NCBI RefSeq assembly: GCF_029697505.1
Contig: NZ_JARJEF010000005.1
Coordinates: 124,001-188,000 of the forward strand
DNA from: Pseudophaeobacter profundi
GTDB lineage: Bacteria > Pseudomonadota > Alphaproteobacteria > Rhodobacterales > Rhodobacteraceae
Length of the DNA stretch: 64,000 nucleotides
Direction of reading: 5' to 3'
In this document: positions 29,771-38,381 of the stretch, piece after piece
Layout of the letters: each line of letters starts with the position of its first letter
Position numbering within the stretch: the stretch's first letter is position 1
Position numbers and translations under genes: made by a program
Notes under the pieces: model-generated
What the model was told of the DNA's origin: nothing
Database searches by the model: none
The model's input: the letters and a program-made list of their open reading frames with translations, nothing else

Positions 29771-30430
29771 ATGACCATTTTGAAAATTTCCAGCGCGGGC
29801 CTTCTGGCCGTGACCCTTGGGCTCTCGGCCTGCACCGATACGGGCGATATCCGTCAGCCCGGCAATAAAGAGCGCACTGGCTTGATCGCGGGGGCGCTTG
29901 TGGGGGCCGGTCTTGCGGGGATTTCCAATTCCAGCAACAAGGGCGCGGCTGTGGCGGGCGGTGCTGTCGCCGGGGCGCTGGTCGGCGGCCTGATCGGCAA
30001 CCAGCTGGACAAGCAAGAGGCAGAGCTGCGCCAGAACCTGTCCAATTCTGGCATCAGCATCGTCAATACTGGCGATCGGCTGATCGTTTCCCTGCCCAAT
30101 GATCTGACCTTTGCCACCGATAGTTCGGCCATTTCCCCCGCCGTTCAGGGCGATCTGCGTCAGGTTTCGCAGAGCCTGGTGAAATATCCCAACAGCGCGG
30201 TGCAGGTGATTGGCCATACTGATAGCGACGGTGACGCGACCTATAACCAGGCCCTGTCAGAGCGGCGGGCAAATACCGTGGCCGATCAGGTGCAGGCGGG
30301 CGGCGTGCCCTATAACCGGCTGCAGATCTTTGGCCGCGGCGAAGAGCAGCCGGTGGCCAGCAATCTGACGACCGAGGGCAAGGCGCAGAACCGCCGGGTT
30401 GAAATTGTCATTGTCCCCACCTCTGGGTGA
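29771..30430 (+). CDS. OmpA-family lipoprotein with glycine-zipper segment
   Basis: Lipoprotein of 219 residues. Signal peptide with the lipobox LSAC near residue 21, then a Gly/Ala-rich double segment (TGLIAGALVGAGLAGISNSSNKGAAVAGGAVAGALVGGLIGNQLDKQ, residues ~36-80) that fits a glycine zipper. The C-terminal OmpA domain has VQVIGHTDSDGDATYNQALSERRA and NRRVEIVIVP. It probably tethers the outer membrane to peptidoglycan, like YiaD. Followed by a clear terminator. I use the ATG at 29771, which gives a normal signal peptide; an ATG at 29723 would spoil it. Confidence 0.9.
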   Translation: MTILKISSAGLLAVTLGLSACTDTGDIRQPGNKERTGLIAGALVGAGLAGISNSSNKGAAVAGGAVAGALVGGLIGNQLDKQEAELRQNLSNSGISIVNTGDRLIVSLPNDLTFATDSSAISPAVQGDLRQVSQSLVKYPNSAVQVIGHTDSDGDATYNQALSERRANTVADQVQAGGVPYNRLQIFGRGEEQPVASNLTTEGKAQNRRVEIVIVPTSG

Positions 30431-30469
30431 ACCCGCGCCTTTGGGCGAGGGGCTGAAAGCCCAAGCGAG

Positions 30470-30495
30470 GGGTCGCATGTGATGCGGCCCTTTTT
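30470..30495 (+). terminator. Rho-independent terminator after the OmpA lipoprotein
   Basis: GGG-T-CGCAT pairs with ATGCG-G-CCC (one G-T pair) around a 3-base loop and is followed by a T run, 40 bp after the stop codon. Confidence 0.88.
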
Positions 30496-30546
30496 CATTG
30501 CCCTTTCTGCAGTTGCGCAGGTGCTGCCCGACGCTAAGATGGCTTC

Positions 30547-31413
30547 ATGACTGACAAACAAGCTCCCGCCGCGCCGCCAGGCGCCGAAGATTTTCCAGGG
30601 ACAGCGCAGATCCTGTGCGCCTGTGATGTGATGGATCCAGCCCGTGCCGCCGCATTGCAGGTGGCACTGGGCCTGACGCCGGACATCACATCCGGGTCCG
30701 CGCTGCCGCCGTTCTTTCATCAACTGTATTTCTGGACCCCCGTCGCGCCAGAGCAGCTGGGCAGGGATGGGCATCCGGGGCGCGGCGCATCCGGGTTGAT
30801 CCCGGACCTTGGCCTGCCCCGGCGTATGTGGGCAGGGGGGCGCTTGCGTTTTGAACGCCCGCTGCTGGCCGGACAAGAGGCGGAAAAACGTTCCTGCGTT
30901 GAACACGTGGGGCGCAAACAGGGGCGCACTGGCTCGCTGGGTTTTGTCACGCTGCGGCATGAGATCTGGCAGGCAGGGGTACTGTGCGTGCAGGAATGGC
31001 ACGATCTCGTCTACCGCGAAGACCCGGATCCATCCGCTGCCAAACCAGTCCCACCGCAGGCGCGTGCCGATGAAGAGGTGGCTCGCAGCGTGCAGTTCAG
31101 CTCGACCCTGTTGTTTCGCTATTCAGCTCTGACCTTCAATGGCCACCGGATCCACTATGATCAGGACTATGCCCGCGACGTGGAAGGCTATGCCGGATTG
31201 GTGGTGCATGGTCCGCTTTTGGCACAGCAGTTGATGCTTTTGGCAGAGGATCTGATGGGGCCGTTGGCAGAGTTCTCATTCCGTGCCACCGCGCCATTGA
31301 TGCATTTCGAAGAGGCGACCCTGTGCTGCAACGGGACAGACCTGTGGGTGCGGGCACCGGATGGGCGCCAATGCATGCAGGCCAGTGCGGTCCCGGCCAG
31401 TGCTGTTGGATAA
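30547..31413 (+). CDS. MaoC/FAS1-like hydratase (mesaconyl-C4-CoA hydratase-like)
   Basis: Hot-dog-fold acyl-CoA hydratase/dehydratase of 288 residues, similar to mesaconyl-C4-CoA or itaconyl-CoA hydratases and HTD2-type enzymes. The N-terminal domain has FFHQLYFWTPV and LPRRMWAGGRLRFERPL. The C-terminal domain has LLFRYSALTFNGHRIHYDQDYARDVEGYAGLVVHGPLLAQQLM, with the Asp/His catalytic region (NGHRIHYD) and HGP. No CoA transferase, lyase or ketothiolase lies beside it, so the acyl-CoA it acts on cannot be named. Convergent with the FAD oxidoreductase. Confidence 0.82.
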   Translation: MTDKQAPAAPPGAEDFPGTAQILCACDVMDPARAAALQVALGLTPDITSGSALPPFFHQLYFWTPVAPEQLGRDGHPGRGASGLIPDLGLPRRMWAGGRLRFERPLLAGQEAEKRSCVEHVGRKQGRTGSLGFVTLRHEIWQAGVLCVQEWHDLVYREDPDPSAAKPVPPQARADEEVARSVQFSSTLLFRYSALTFNGHRIHYDQDYARDVEGYAGLVVHGPLLAQQLMLLAEDLMGPLAEFSFRATAPLMHFEEATLCCNGTDLWVRAPDGRQCMQASAVPASAVG

Positions 31414-31429
31414 GGCTGCCGGACAGCGC

Positions 31430-32470
31430 CTACAGATTATCGCTGACGGCAAAGCCTGCCGGGATTGCATCCACCCCATCCAGCATCAGATCTGCCATGA
31501 CGCTGGCGACCTTTGGGGCCATGCCAAAGCCAATCTTAAAGCCGCCATTGGCGATGAAATGTCCGGGTCGATCCGGCCATTGCCCCAGCATGGGGGCGCG
31601 GCTCTTGGCTCTGGGGCGCAGCCCGGCCCAGCGTTCGATCACGGCCGCATCTGCCAGCACCGGAACTGCCGCCCGCGCCCGTGCGATCACCGCATCGAGC
31701 TGGGCATCGGTGCTGGTCGGGTCGTCATAATCGCGCTCGCTGGTTGATCCTATCGCCACCGTGCCATCCGCATGCGGGATGATATGCAGCCCATCCGCAT
31801 AGAGCTGGGGCACCGCACCCGCATCATAGCGCAGCAGTGCCGCCTGCCCCTTGACCCCATTGCCCAGGGGGCGGTCAAAGGCGATGTTCAATTCTTGCAG
31901 CCCTGCATGGCCCTTGGCATGCAGCACCAGCCCGGCATCGGGGGCATCGCGCAGGATGGGAACTCTATGCGCGGTCAGTGCCGCCACCAGCGCGGCGCAG
32001 GATTGGCGCGGATGCAGCCGACCGCTCAGACTGTCCTGTACCACCAGGCCGGTGGGGCTGGGCGGGCACCAGGGGCCCAGGTCCGTGACCGGACGGACCT
32101 GCCATTGCGCCTGCCCTTGCCAGAGATCCTTGGCCGAAATGGCGCGCTGATGGGCCAGCTCTACCGCGCGCGCGTCCTTCAGCGGCTGCAGCCGACCGCA
32201 GCGCCCATAGCCAGCCGAGAGATGGCCTGCGGCCTCGACCTCGGCCCAGAACGTGGTGGCCATCAGCAGGCTTTCCAGCTGAAACTGTTTCTTTGGGTTC
32301 CAGTTCTCTGGCACATGTGGGGCCAGCGCCCCTACGATCCCACCGCTGGCCCCGGCGCCGGGGCCTTGCGGGTCGACCACCTGAACGCGGGCACCGCGCT
32401 GGGTGCAGGCCCAGGCAATCGCCAGCCCAAAGGCGCCAGCGCCGCGCACTGTGATATCTGCCATTGCCAT
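31430..32470 (-). CDS. FAD-dependent oxidoreductase of the DAO family, MnmC C-terminal-domain-like
   Basis: Flavoenzyme of 346 residues with the N-terminal FAD motif ITVRGAGAFGLAIAWACTQRGARV, and a substrate domain with GRCGRLQPLKDARAVELAHQR and GLHIIPHADGTVAIGSTSERDYDDPTSTD. The C-terminal GFKIGFGMAPKVASVMADLM is a usual DAO ending. Its divergent neighbour is mnmD, the methyltransferase half of MnmC. This protein is therefore a good candidate for the MnmC2 activity that removes the carboxymethyl group from cmnm5U34 in tRNA, but sequence alone also allows glycine/sarcosine oxidase-like enzymes. Two in-frame ATGs lie two codons apart at the start. Confidence 0.78.
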   Translation of the reverse strand: MAMADITVRGAGAFGLAIAWACTQRGARVQVVDPQGPGAGASGGIVGALAPHVPENWNPKKQFQLESLLMATTFWAEVEAAGHLSAGYGRCGRLQPLKDARAVELAHQRAISAKDLWQGQAQWQVRPVTDLGPWCPPSPTGLVVQDSLSGRLHPRQSCAALVAALTAHRVPILRDAPDAGLVLHAKGHAGLQELNIAFDRPLGNGVKGQAALLRYDAGAVPQLYADGLHIIPHADGTVAIGSTSERDYDDPTSTDAQLDAVIARARAAVPVLADAAVIERWAGLRPRAKSRAPMLGQWPDRPGHFIANGGFKIGFGMAPKVASVMADLMLDGVDAIPAGFAVSDNL

Positions 32471-32559
32471 TTTTCCGACCTTTCGCCAGTGTCACGCCAG
32501 CTGCACGGAGCTGCGATTCAGCGCGCACCAGCTTCAGATATCACTTAGGGGAAAATGGC

Positions 32560-33228
32560 ATGACAGACCAGCAGGCCCGGCTCAGCTGGCGGGACGAACG
32601 TATTCCCGTCTCGGATCAGTTTGATGACCCCTATTTTTCGATACACAACGGGCTGGCTGAAACCGCCCATGTCTTTTTGGGCGGCAATGATCTGCCAGCG
32701 CGGTTTGCGCCGGATTTCCATGTCGCGGAACTGGGCTTTGGCACCGGGCTGAACATGCTGGCGACTTGGCGCGCCTGGGAAGAAAGCGGCCAGAGCGGCG
32801 CGCTGCGCTTTACCAGTTTCGAGGCCTATCCCATGCTGCCTGCGGATATGGCGCGGGCCCTGGCGGCTTTTCCCGAAATTGCCCCCTGGGCCAGCCGTTT
32901 CCTGGATCATTGGCAGGGCAGCGGTCGCTGTGATCTTGGCACGCTGAGGCTGGAAATGATCAAGGGCGACGCCCGCAGGTCGCTGCCAGAGTGGACAGGA
33001 CGGGCAAATGCTTGGTTTCTGGATGGGTTCTCTCCGGCGAAAAACCCAGAGTTGTGGCAAGAGGATCTGCTGCAACAGGTGGCCAAGCATACAGCAGCTG
33101 GTGGATCGCTGGCCACCTATACGGCGGCAGGCTTTGTGCGGCGCGGACTGGAGACGGCAGGCTTCAGCGTGACACGGGTGCCAGGATTTGGCCGCAAAAG
33201 ACATATGACAAAGGCAACGCTTGCATGA
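32560..33228 (+). CDS. mnmD: tRNA 5-methylaminomethyl-2-thiouridine methyltransferase MnmD
   Basis: SAM-dependent methyltransferase (MnmC N-terminal domain type, 222 aa) that completes mnm5(s2)U34 in tRNA anticodons. Motifs: LSWRDERIPVSDQFDDPYFSIHNGLAETAHVFL at the N-terminus, SAM site VAELGFGTGLNMLATW, FTSFEAYPM, and the catalytic-pocket stretch AWFLDGFSPAKNPELW, then TYTAAGFVRRGLETAGF and GFGRKRHMTKA. These are diagnostic of the family. Start at 32560 follows TTAGGGGAAAA. Overlaps the downstream DMT exporter by ATGA. Confidence 0.94.
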   Translation: MTDQQARLSWRDERIPVSDQFDDPYFSIHNGLAETAHVFLGGNDLPARFAPDFHVAELGFGTGLNMLATWRAWEESGQSGALRFTSFEAYPMLPADMARALAAFPEIAPWASRFLDHWQGSGRCDLGTLRLEMIKGDARRSLPEWTGRANAWFLDGFSPAKNPELWQEDLLQQVAKHTAAGGSLATYTAAGFVRRGLETAGFSVTRVPGFGRKRHMTKATLA

Positions 33229-34124
33229 GCACAATCGCAACGGACCCCAAACCGCAGAGCAACAATGTGCCAGCGGGCATTCTGCTGATGATTGCCGCCA
33301 CGATTGTTTTTGCCCTGCAGGATGGCATGTCCCGCCATCTGGCGGGCACTTATAACACCTATATGGTGGTCATGGTGCGGTATTGGTTTTTTGCCGCCTT
33401 TGTCCTGTGCCTGGCCCTGCGTGCGCCCGGCGGCATTCGCGCGGTTGCCCGTACCCGCCAACTGGGTTTGCAGGTGTTTCGCGGGGTGCTTCTCGTGGCG
33501 GAGATATGCATTGCTGTCTATGGCTTTACCCTGTTGGGCCTGGTGGAAAGCCAAGCGGTCTTTATCTGCTATCCGCTCTTGGTGGCGGCGCTAAGCGGCC
33601 CGGTCCTGGGCGAAACCGTCGGCTGGCGTCGTTGGGCCGCGATCGGGGTGGGGCTGATTGGGGTCCTGATCATTCTGCAGCCGGGGGGCGGGGTCTTCAA
33701 CCCGGCGGCGGTCATTCCCTTTGTCGCGGCCCTGATGTTTGCGCTTTATGGGTTGATCACCCGCTATGTCGCGCGCCAGGACAGCACCGCCACCAGCTTT
33801 TTCTGGACCGGAACCGCTGGCATGGTCTTTATGACCTCGATCGGGGTCTGGTTCTGGGAACCGATGAGCCAGCAAGACTGGCTCTGGATGGCGCTGCTCT
33901 GCGTCTCTGGGGTTGCGGGCCATTGGTTGTTGATCAAATGCTACGAGATGGCCGAGGCCAGCGCGGTGCAGCCCTTTGCCTATTTTCACCTGATCTGGGC
34001 CGCGATCCTTGGGGTCAGCATCTTTGGCGAAGTTATTCGCCTCAATGTGGCCACCGGCGCGGCCCTGATCATGGTGGCAGGCCTATTCACCCTTTGGCGC
34101 GAAAGCCGCAAGGCTCGCGCCTGA
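33225..34124 (+). CDS. EamA/DMT-family membrane transporter
   Basis: Ten-helix drug/metabolite transporter of 299 residues with two EamA repeats (PAGILLMIAATIVFALQDGMSRHL; LVESQAVFICYPLLVAALSGPVLGETVGWRRWAAIGVGLIGVLIIL; C-terminal FAYFHLIWAAILGVSIFGEVI). These often export amino acids or S-compounds, but no substrate can be assigned. Start at 33225 shares ATGA with mnmD. Its last 42 bp overlap the 3' end of the convergent slt gene, so both C-termini are coded on opposite strands of the same DNA. Confidence 0.9.
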   Translation: MSTIATDPKPQSNNVPAGILLMIAATIVFALQDGMSRHLAGTYNTYMVVMVRYWFFAAFVLCLALRAPGGIRAVARTRQLGLQVFRGVLLVAEICIAVYGFTLLGLVESQAVFICYPLLVAALSGPVLGETVGWRRWAAIGVGLIGVLIILQPGGGVFNPAAVIPFVAALMFALYGLITRYVARQDSTATSFFWTGTAGMVFMTSIGVWFWEPMSQQDWLWMALLCVSGVAGHWLLIKCYEMAEASAVQPFAYFHLIWAAILGVSIFGEVIRLNVATGAALIMVAGLFTLWRESRKARA

Positions 34125-36050
34125 TAGCTCTTGTGAGAAGGGGATGGGCAGCGGGGTTTTGCCCAGCCGGGCGCGATAGACGGGCAGGCTCTCGGTGACG
34201 CGCATCACGTAGTTGCGCGTCTCGTTAAAGGGGATGTGCTCGATCCAATCAATGATATCAGGGTCGCCGTCACGCGGATCGCCGTAGCGTTCCATCCAGG
34301 CGGTGGGGCGATGGGGGCCGGCGTTATACCCGGCGGCCATCAGCACCACATTGCCATTGAACCTGCCTGCCAGCCCAGCAAGGTACTGGCTGCCCAGTCT
34401 GGCGTTATAATCCCATTCTGCGGTCAGGCGGCTGGTGTTGTGTTTGTCCAGAATGTCCAGTTCGCCTGCCACCAGCTTGGCCGTGGCAGGCATCACCTGC
34501 ATCAATCCGCGCGCCCCGGCATGGCTGATGACCCTTGGGTCAAACTCGCTCTCACGGCGGGCGATGGCCAGGGTCATTTCCGGTGCCATTGGCAGAGTTT
34601 TTGTCGCAACCGGGTGCAGCGGATAATAGGCCCCGTGCAGTTCTATGCCGACCTGCGCTGCACGCTTGGCAATCATCACTGCTAGATGGGGTTCGTTGAT
34701 ATCCACCGCCATCTGGCCCAATTGACGCGCCTGATCGGCGGGCAGGCTTTCCACCTGATGGGTGAAAAAACGCTCTGCCAGGGAAAGGTCGCCCGCCTGC
34801 ATCAGCAGAAATCCAGCCTCGATAACGGAGGAGCCCATAAACGCAGCGCTGCGCCAGGGAGGCTGTTGCGGTGGCGCAGCAAGCGCCGGATCAAAGCCGC
34901 GCCCCAGAGCCTGCGCTGCCAAAAGCCCATAGAATGAACTCTGATAATTGGCGGCCTTGGCATAGGCCGCATGCGCCTTGTCCACCTTGCCTTGGGCCGC
35001 ATGGGCGCGTCCCAGCCAATAGCCGCCACGCCCGACAGAAATCGGTGTCTCAACCGAGGCCAGGAAACGTTCAAAATGATAGGCTGCCAATTCGGCATCC
35101 TTGAGTTTGCGCAGTGCAATATAACCGGCCAGCCATTCGCAATCGGAATAACCATAGCCCGCGTCAGGCGCGGCAAAATGATGCGCTGCCAGTTGATAGG
35201 CCCGCTCGTTTTCGCCATCGCGCATCAATTGACGGGCCAGATCGCGGCGCCGACGCAGCCATTTTTCCGGCTGCCCCAGGGCCTCGGCGCTGGTACTGCG
35301 ATCCATCATCAAGGTAATCGCGTCCTCTTGCCGCCGTTTTTGATCGCGCCAGGCAAAGCGATCATAGGCCAGGCCCGGATCGCCTTGCTGCTGGGCGGGG
35401 ATGGCTTCGATCTTGGCATCAACCCCGGCGGCCTGCTTTTGCAGGGCAATGCGGGCCTCTGCCAGGGCGCGTGGCCCCTCTGCGACCAGGGGCAACATGC
35501 GACTGGCGCTGACATCATGGCCATCCCACAACAGCTGACTGATCCGTGCCGCGTGATGTGGTTGCAACAGCGCGGCGTGATCGGCCAGATAGGCGGTCTG
35601 GGTTTCCTCGCTCATCGGCATTTTCTGCCAGGCGCGGATCAGCTCTGCCTCGCCCTCCGCCTGATTGCCCTTGGCAAAATGCGCCCGCGCCAGGCTGGCG
35701 GCCCCTTCCGGTGTCTGGGGGGGCTGATCGGCAAAAAATGCGCGCACCCGGGCGTGGGATTTCTCGATGATCAGCTCTTCGTTGCGCCGCCGCAGATAGG
35801 GCAGGCCGGGCCAGTCAGGACGGCGCACCAGAAATGCCTCCACATCCGCCGCCGTGCCTTCCTTGGCCCGCAGCCGGTGCCATTCAACGATGTCATGCGC
35901 CACCGTGGTCTGCATCCCAACGGCAGTCAGGGCCTCTGGCCATTTCTCCGCACGGACCAACTCCAATGCGCGCTGCAAGGGGGTTGCCTGAGCTTTTGTA
36001 ACAGATCCAAAGGAAAGGATCAGCGATATCATGAGGAGAATGCGTGTCAT
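34083..36050 (-). CDS. slt: Soluble lytic murein transglycosylase (Slt family)
   Basis: Periplasmic enzyme that cleaves glycan strands to 1,6-anhydromuropeptides. The protein has 655 residues: signal peptide MTRILLMISLILSFGSVTKAQA, a long alpha-helical superhelical U-domain (to about residue 470), then the SLT catalytic domain. That domain has APEMTLAIARRESEFDP (catalytic Glu), GARGLMQVMPATAKLVA and GYNAGPHRPTAWM. The C-terminal PFNETRNYVMRVTESLPVYRARL is typical. The stop region overlaps the convergent DMT exporter by 42 bp. It faces dapA, a lysine/peptidoglycan precursor gene, across a ~138-bp divergent promoter. Confidence 0.94.
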   Translation of the reverse strand: MTRILLMISLILSFGSVTKAQATPLQRALELVRAEKWPEALTAVGMQTTVAHDIVEWHRLRAKEGTAADVEAFLVRRPDWPGLPYLRRRNEELIIEKSHARVRAFFADQPPQTPEGAASLARAHFAKGNQAEGEAELIRAWQKMPMSEETQTAYLADHAALLQPHHAARISQLLWDGHDVSASRMLPLVAEGPRALAEARIALQKQAAGVDAKIEAIPAQQQGDPGLAYDRFAWRDQKRRQEDAITLMMDRSTSAEALGQPEKWLRRRRDLARQLMRDGENERAYQLAAHHFAAPDAGYGYSDCEWLAGYIALRKLKDAELAAYHFERFLASVETPISVGRGGYWLGRAHAAQGKVDKAHAAYAKAANYQSSFYGLLAAQALGRGFDPALAAPPQQPPWRSAAFMGSSVIEAGFLLMQAGDLSLAERFFTHQVESLPADQARQLGQMAVDINEPHLAVMIAKRAAQVGIELHGAYYPLHPVATKTLPMAPEMTLAIARRESEFDPRVISHAGARGLMQVMPATAKLVAGELDILDKHNTSRLTAEWDYNARLGSQYLAGLAGRFNGNVVLMAAGYNAGPHRPTAWMERYGDPRDGDPDIIDWIEHIPFNETRNYVMRVTESLPVYRARLGKTPLPIPFSQELSGASLAAFAPKGE

Positions 36051-36188
36051 GGCTTGCTTTTATAGTAGATCCGAGGATAGAGCCATTGACGATAATCCGT
36101 GTGTGGTTGGGATCAACTCGAAAACCAATCACGCGTACACTGATGGCGGGCCTCCGCCTGCCAGACCCAACTCAAAGGGAGCGCACCC

Positions 36189-37061
36189 ATGTTTAAAGGC
36201 TCTATGCCAGCCCTCGTCACCCCGTTGCAAAACGGCGCGTTGGATCTGGATGCGCTTAAACGCTTGGTAGACTGGCACATTGCTGAAGGCTCCAGCGGGC
36301 TTGTCCCGGTTGGAACCACCGGTGAAAGCCCGACGCTCACCCATGAAGAACACGAGGCAGTGATCGCCGAGGTGGTCAAGGCCGCCGCAGGCCGGGTGCC
36401 GGTAATCGCCGGTGCCGGCTCCAACAACACGGTTGAGACGATTCGCTTCGTTGAATTTGCACACAAGGTCGGCGCAGACGCGGCGCTGGTGGTCACCCCC
36501 TACTACAACAAGCCAACACAGCGCGGGTTGCTGGCGCATTTTCAGGCGGCTCATGACTGCGCCGATGTACCGATCATCATTTACAACATCCCCGGCCGTT
36601 CCGTCGTCGATATGACGCCCGCCACCATGGGCACCCTAGCAAAACTGCCTCGGATCATCGGTGTCAAGGATGCCACAGGCGATATCGCGCGGGTCAGCCA
36701 GCAGCGCGCTTCTTGTGGGGCCGATTTTGTGCAGCTCTCGGGCGAAGATGCCACTGCGCTGGGCTTTAACGCCCATGGTGGTGTTGGCTGTATTTCGGTC
36801 ACCGCCAACGTGGCGCCACGCCTCTGTGCAGAATTTCAGGCAGCAACGCTCGCTGGTGATTATTCCAAGGCACTTGAATATCAGGATAAACTGATGCCCC
36901 TGCATGAGGCGATCTTTATTGAGCCGGGCCTTGTTGGTGCCAAATATGGCCTCAGCAAGCTCGGCCTGTGCAGCGAAGACGTCCGCTCGCCCCTGACTGG
37001 CCTGGAAGATGCCACCAAGGCCGCAATCGACGCTGCCATGGTGCACGCCGGCCTGCTGTAA
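36189..37061 (+). CDS. dapA: 4-hydroxy-tetrahydrodipicolinate synthase DapA
   Basis: Condenses pyruvate and aspartate semialdehyde in the lysine/diaminopimelate pathway. 290 residues. Active-site residues can be placed: Thr43-Thr44 ([10 protein letters not shown]), Tyr106 ([11 protein letters not shown]), Tyr132 and Arg137 ([13 protein letters not shown]) and the Schiff-base Lys160 (IGVKDATGD). AAAGGGAG precedes the ATG. A lone gene, divergent from slt, ending in a strong terminator. Confidence 0.97.
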   Translation: MFKGSMPALVTPLQNGALDLDALKRLVDWHIAEGSSGLVPVGTTGESPTLTHEEHEAVIAEVVKAAAGRVPVIAGAGSNNTVETIRFVEFAHKVGADAALVVTPYYNKPTQRGLLAHFQAAHDCADVPIIIYNIPGRSVVDMTPATMGTLAKLPRIIGVKDATGDIARVSQQRASCGADFVQLSGEDATALGFNAHGGVGCISVTANVAPRLCAEFQAATLAGDYSKALEYQDKLMPLHEAIFIEPGLVGAKYGLSKLGLCSEDVRSPLTGLEDATKAAIDAAMVHAGLL

Positions 37062-37088
37062 GTCTCAGCCCGGATTATTCTTAAATAG

Positions 37089-37118
37089 AACAGGCCCTGC
37101 AGCTCTGCAGGGCCTGTT
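37089..37118 (+). terminator. Terminator of dapA
   Basis: Perfect inverted repeat with 14-base arms starting AACAGGCCCTGCAG, two bases between arms, TT at the distal edge; 27 bp after the dapA stop. Confidence 0.85.
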
Positions 37119-37490
37119 TCGTTTGCGCAGTCCCCAGTACCGCGACCCCATCTTCATCTTACGCAAAATACCTCGGGGTGAATGCGCCGTAGGCGCAGAG
37201 GGGTTGACCCCTAAAGGTATCGTCTATGATCATCCCGCTTGAATTTGGGGCGCAGTCAAAGCGCCGTTCAGGTGTTGCGTCTTGTCTGGCATGCGGGGCT
37301 TGCAGATCCGCTGCAGCCTCCCAACTTTGATCGCTGACGCCTTTGGCGAGGGCCACATGAGGGGTTATGGATGCTGCAGGCGCAGGTTTACCAGCGCGAT
37401 CAGACTGTGTCCCTGGTTCATGCTGGCAATGGTTTCTTCCATTGCCTGCATGGGATTTATCCGATCAGGGGTAGTGCTGCGGGGCTGCGC
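37119..37490. other. Intergenic region between dapA and soeC
   Basis: About 370 bp with no gene I can support. It contains one copy of a short interspersed repeat (37152-37179, minus strand). Short open frames on the minus strand are not recognisable and have poor start sites; they could be decayed coding sequence. No terminator for the sulfonate/SoeABC operon is evident just after soeC. Confidence 0.5.
37152..37179 (-). repeat. Short interspersed repeat, copy A
   Basis: On the minus strand it reads ACCCCGAGGTATTT, then nine variable bases, then ATGAAG-type sequence. It matches the 28-base core at 39214-39241 in length and at most positions. Confidence 0.6.
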
Positions 37491-38381
37491 CTAGCGTTTG
37501 CCGTAATACAGGCCAACCACATGTTCGGCCTGGGCAAAGAATAGCCAACGAGACACCGCAACCCCGCCCATATGGGCCACGACGGCTAGGGCTGCCATCA
37601 GATGTTTCACCAGGGTGGACTCGACCGGCAGCACGAGCAACAGAACCGGCAGGATAAAGCCGATAACCAGTGCAATGGCGCGCAGTTTTTGCGCGTGTTT
37701 GCGCCCGACTACATGGACAAATTCGCGCAGCAGATAGTTGCTGCCCGTATGGGGCGGCTCAAACGCACGCAGGGTTGCGCCGGCTCCGCCCAGCCCGGTG
37801 GCACTGGCCATGGTAGTGCCAGAGGCAGCAAAGGCCTTGTCGCCCTGCCACCAGTAGGCCAGCTGTATCGCTGCGGCCGTCAGCAAGAGCCAGGTGGCGA
37901 GGCTCTCTTGCCCAGCCAGCAGCGCTCCCCCGGCAAGAGAAAAGCTGAGGAACATCACCGGTGTCAGCGGCATGTTCCAACGTGGAATGGTCTTGAGCTG
38001 GGTGTAGATCATTGAGGTGGTAAAGACCGTGCCGAGGCTGAGCCCTGCGCCGATCATGCCCAGAACAGGCCAGTGGTTTTCAAAAAAGACAGCACCAATG
38101 GCATAGAGCCCCATCACCAGCAGCGCCGCCACGGCGCATATGCCTTCGCGGCTGAGCCAGCTTGTACGCCATTGGCCAAAGGCTTTGAGCGCGCGTTCAG
38201 GGCGGCCAAGATGGAAGGTCGAGGCCAGCAAGCCGCCAACCGCCAGCCCGTAGGCAATGGCGTAAAAGACAAAGGCCACCCAACCGGTAACTCCGGGATA
38301 GCCTAGCCCCAGAAAGGCCAGCAGGCCAAAGCCAAGGCCGGACAGGGTGGTGAAAAGAATGACAGATGGTGCCGGATGCAT
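37491..38381 (-). CDS. soeC: NrfD/DmsC-type membrane anchor subunit of the sulfite dehydrogenase (SoeC)
   Basis: Integral-membrane quinone-reacting subunit, 296 residues with about eight helices (VILFTTLSGLGFGLLAFLGL at the start). Family marks are STFHLGRPERALKAFGQWRTSWLSREG and VFTTSMIYTQLKTIPRW. DmsC-type anchors pass electrons between quinone and the iron-sulfur subunit. In the SoeABC context it would deliver electrons from sulfite to the quinone pool. It follows soeB with a one-base TGATG overlap, the last gene of the operon. A DMSO-reductase role is less likely given the xsc/tauZ context. Confidence 0.85.
   Translation of the reverse strand: MHPAPSVILFTTLSGLGFGLLAFLGLGYPGVTGWVAFVFYAIAYGLAVGGLLASTFHLGRPERALKAFGQWRTSWLSREGICAVAALLVMGLYAIGAVFFENHWPVLGMIGAGLSLGTVFTTSMIYTQLKTIPRWNMPLTPVMFLSFSLAGGALLAGQESLATWLLLTAAAIQLAYWWQGDKAFAASGTTMASATGLGGAGATLRAFEPPHTGSNYLLREFVHVVGRKHAQKLRAIALVIGFILPVLLLVLPVESTLVKHLMAALAVVAHMGGVAVSRWLFFAQAEHVVGLYYGKR

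Noticed and set aside
37159..37356. 65-codon minus-strand frame between dapA and soeC
   Set aside because: It runs into the interspersed repeat, has no recognised domain and no convincing start; described only as intergenic.
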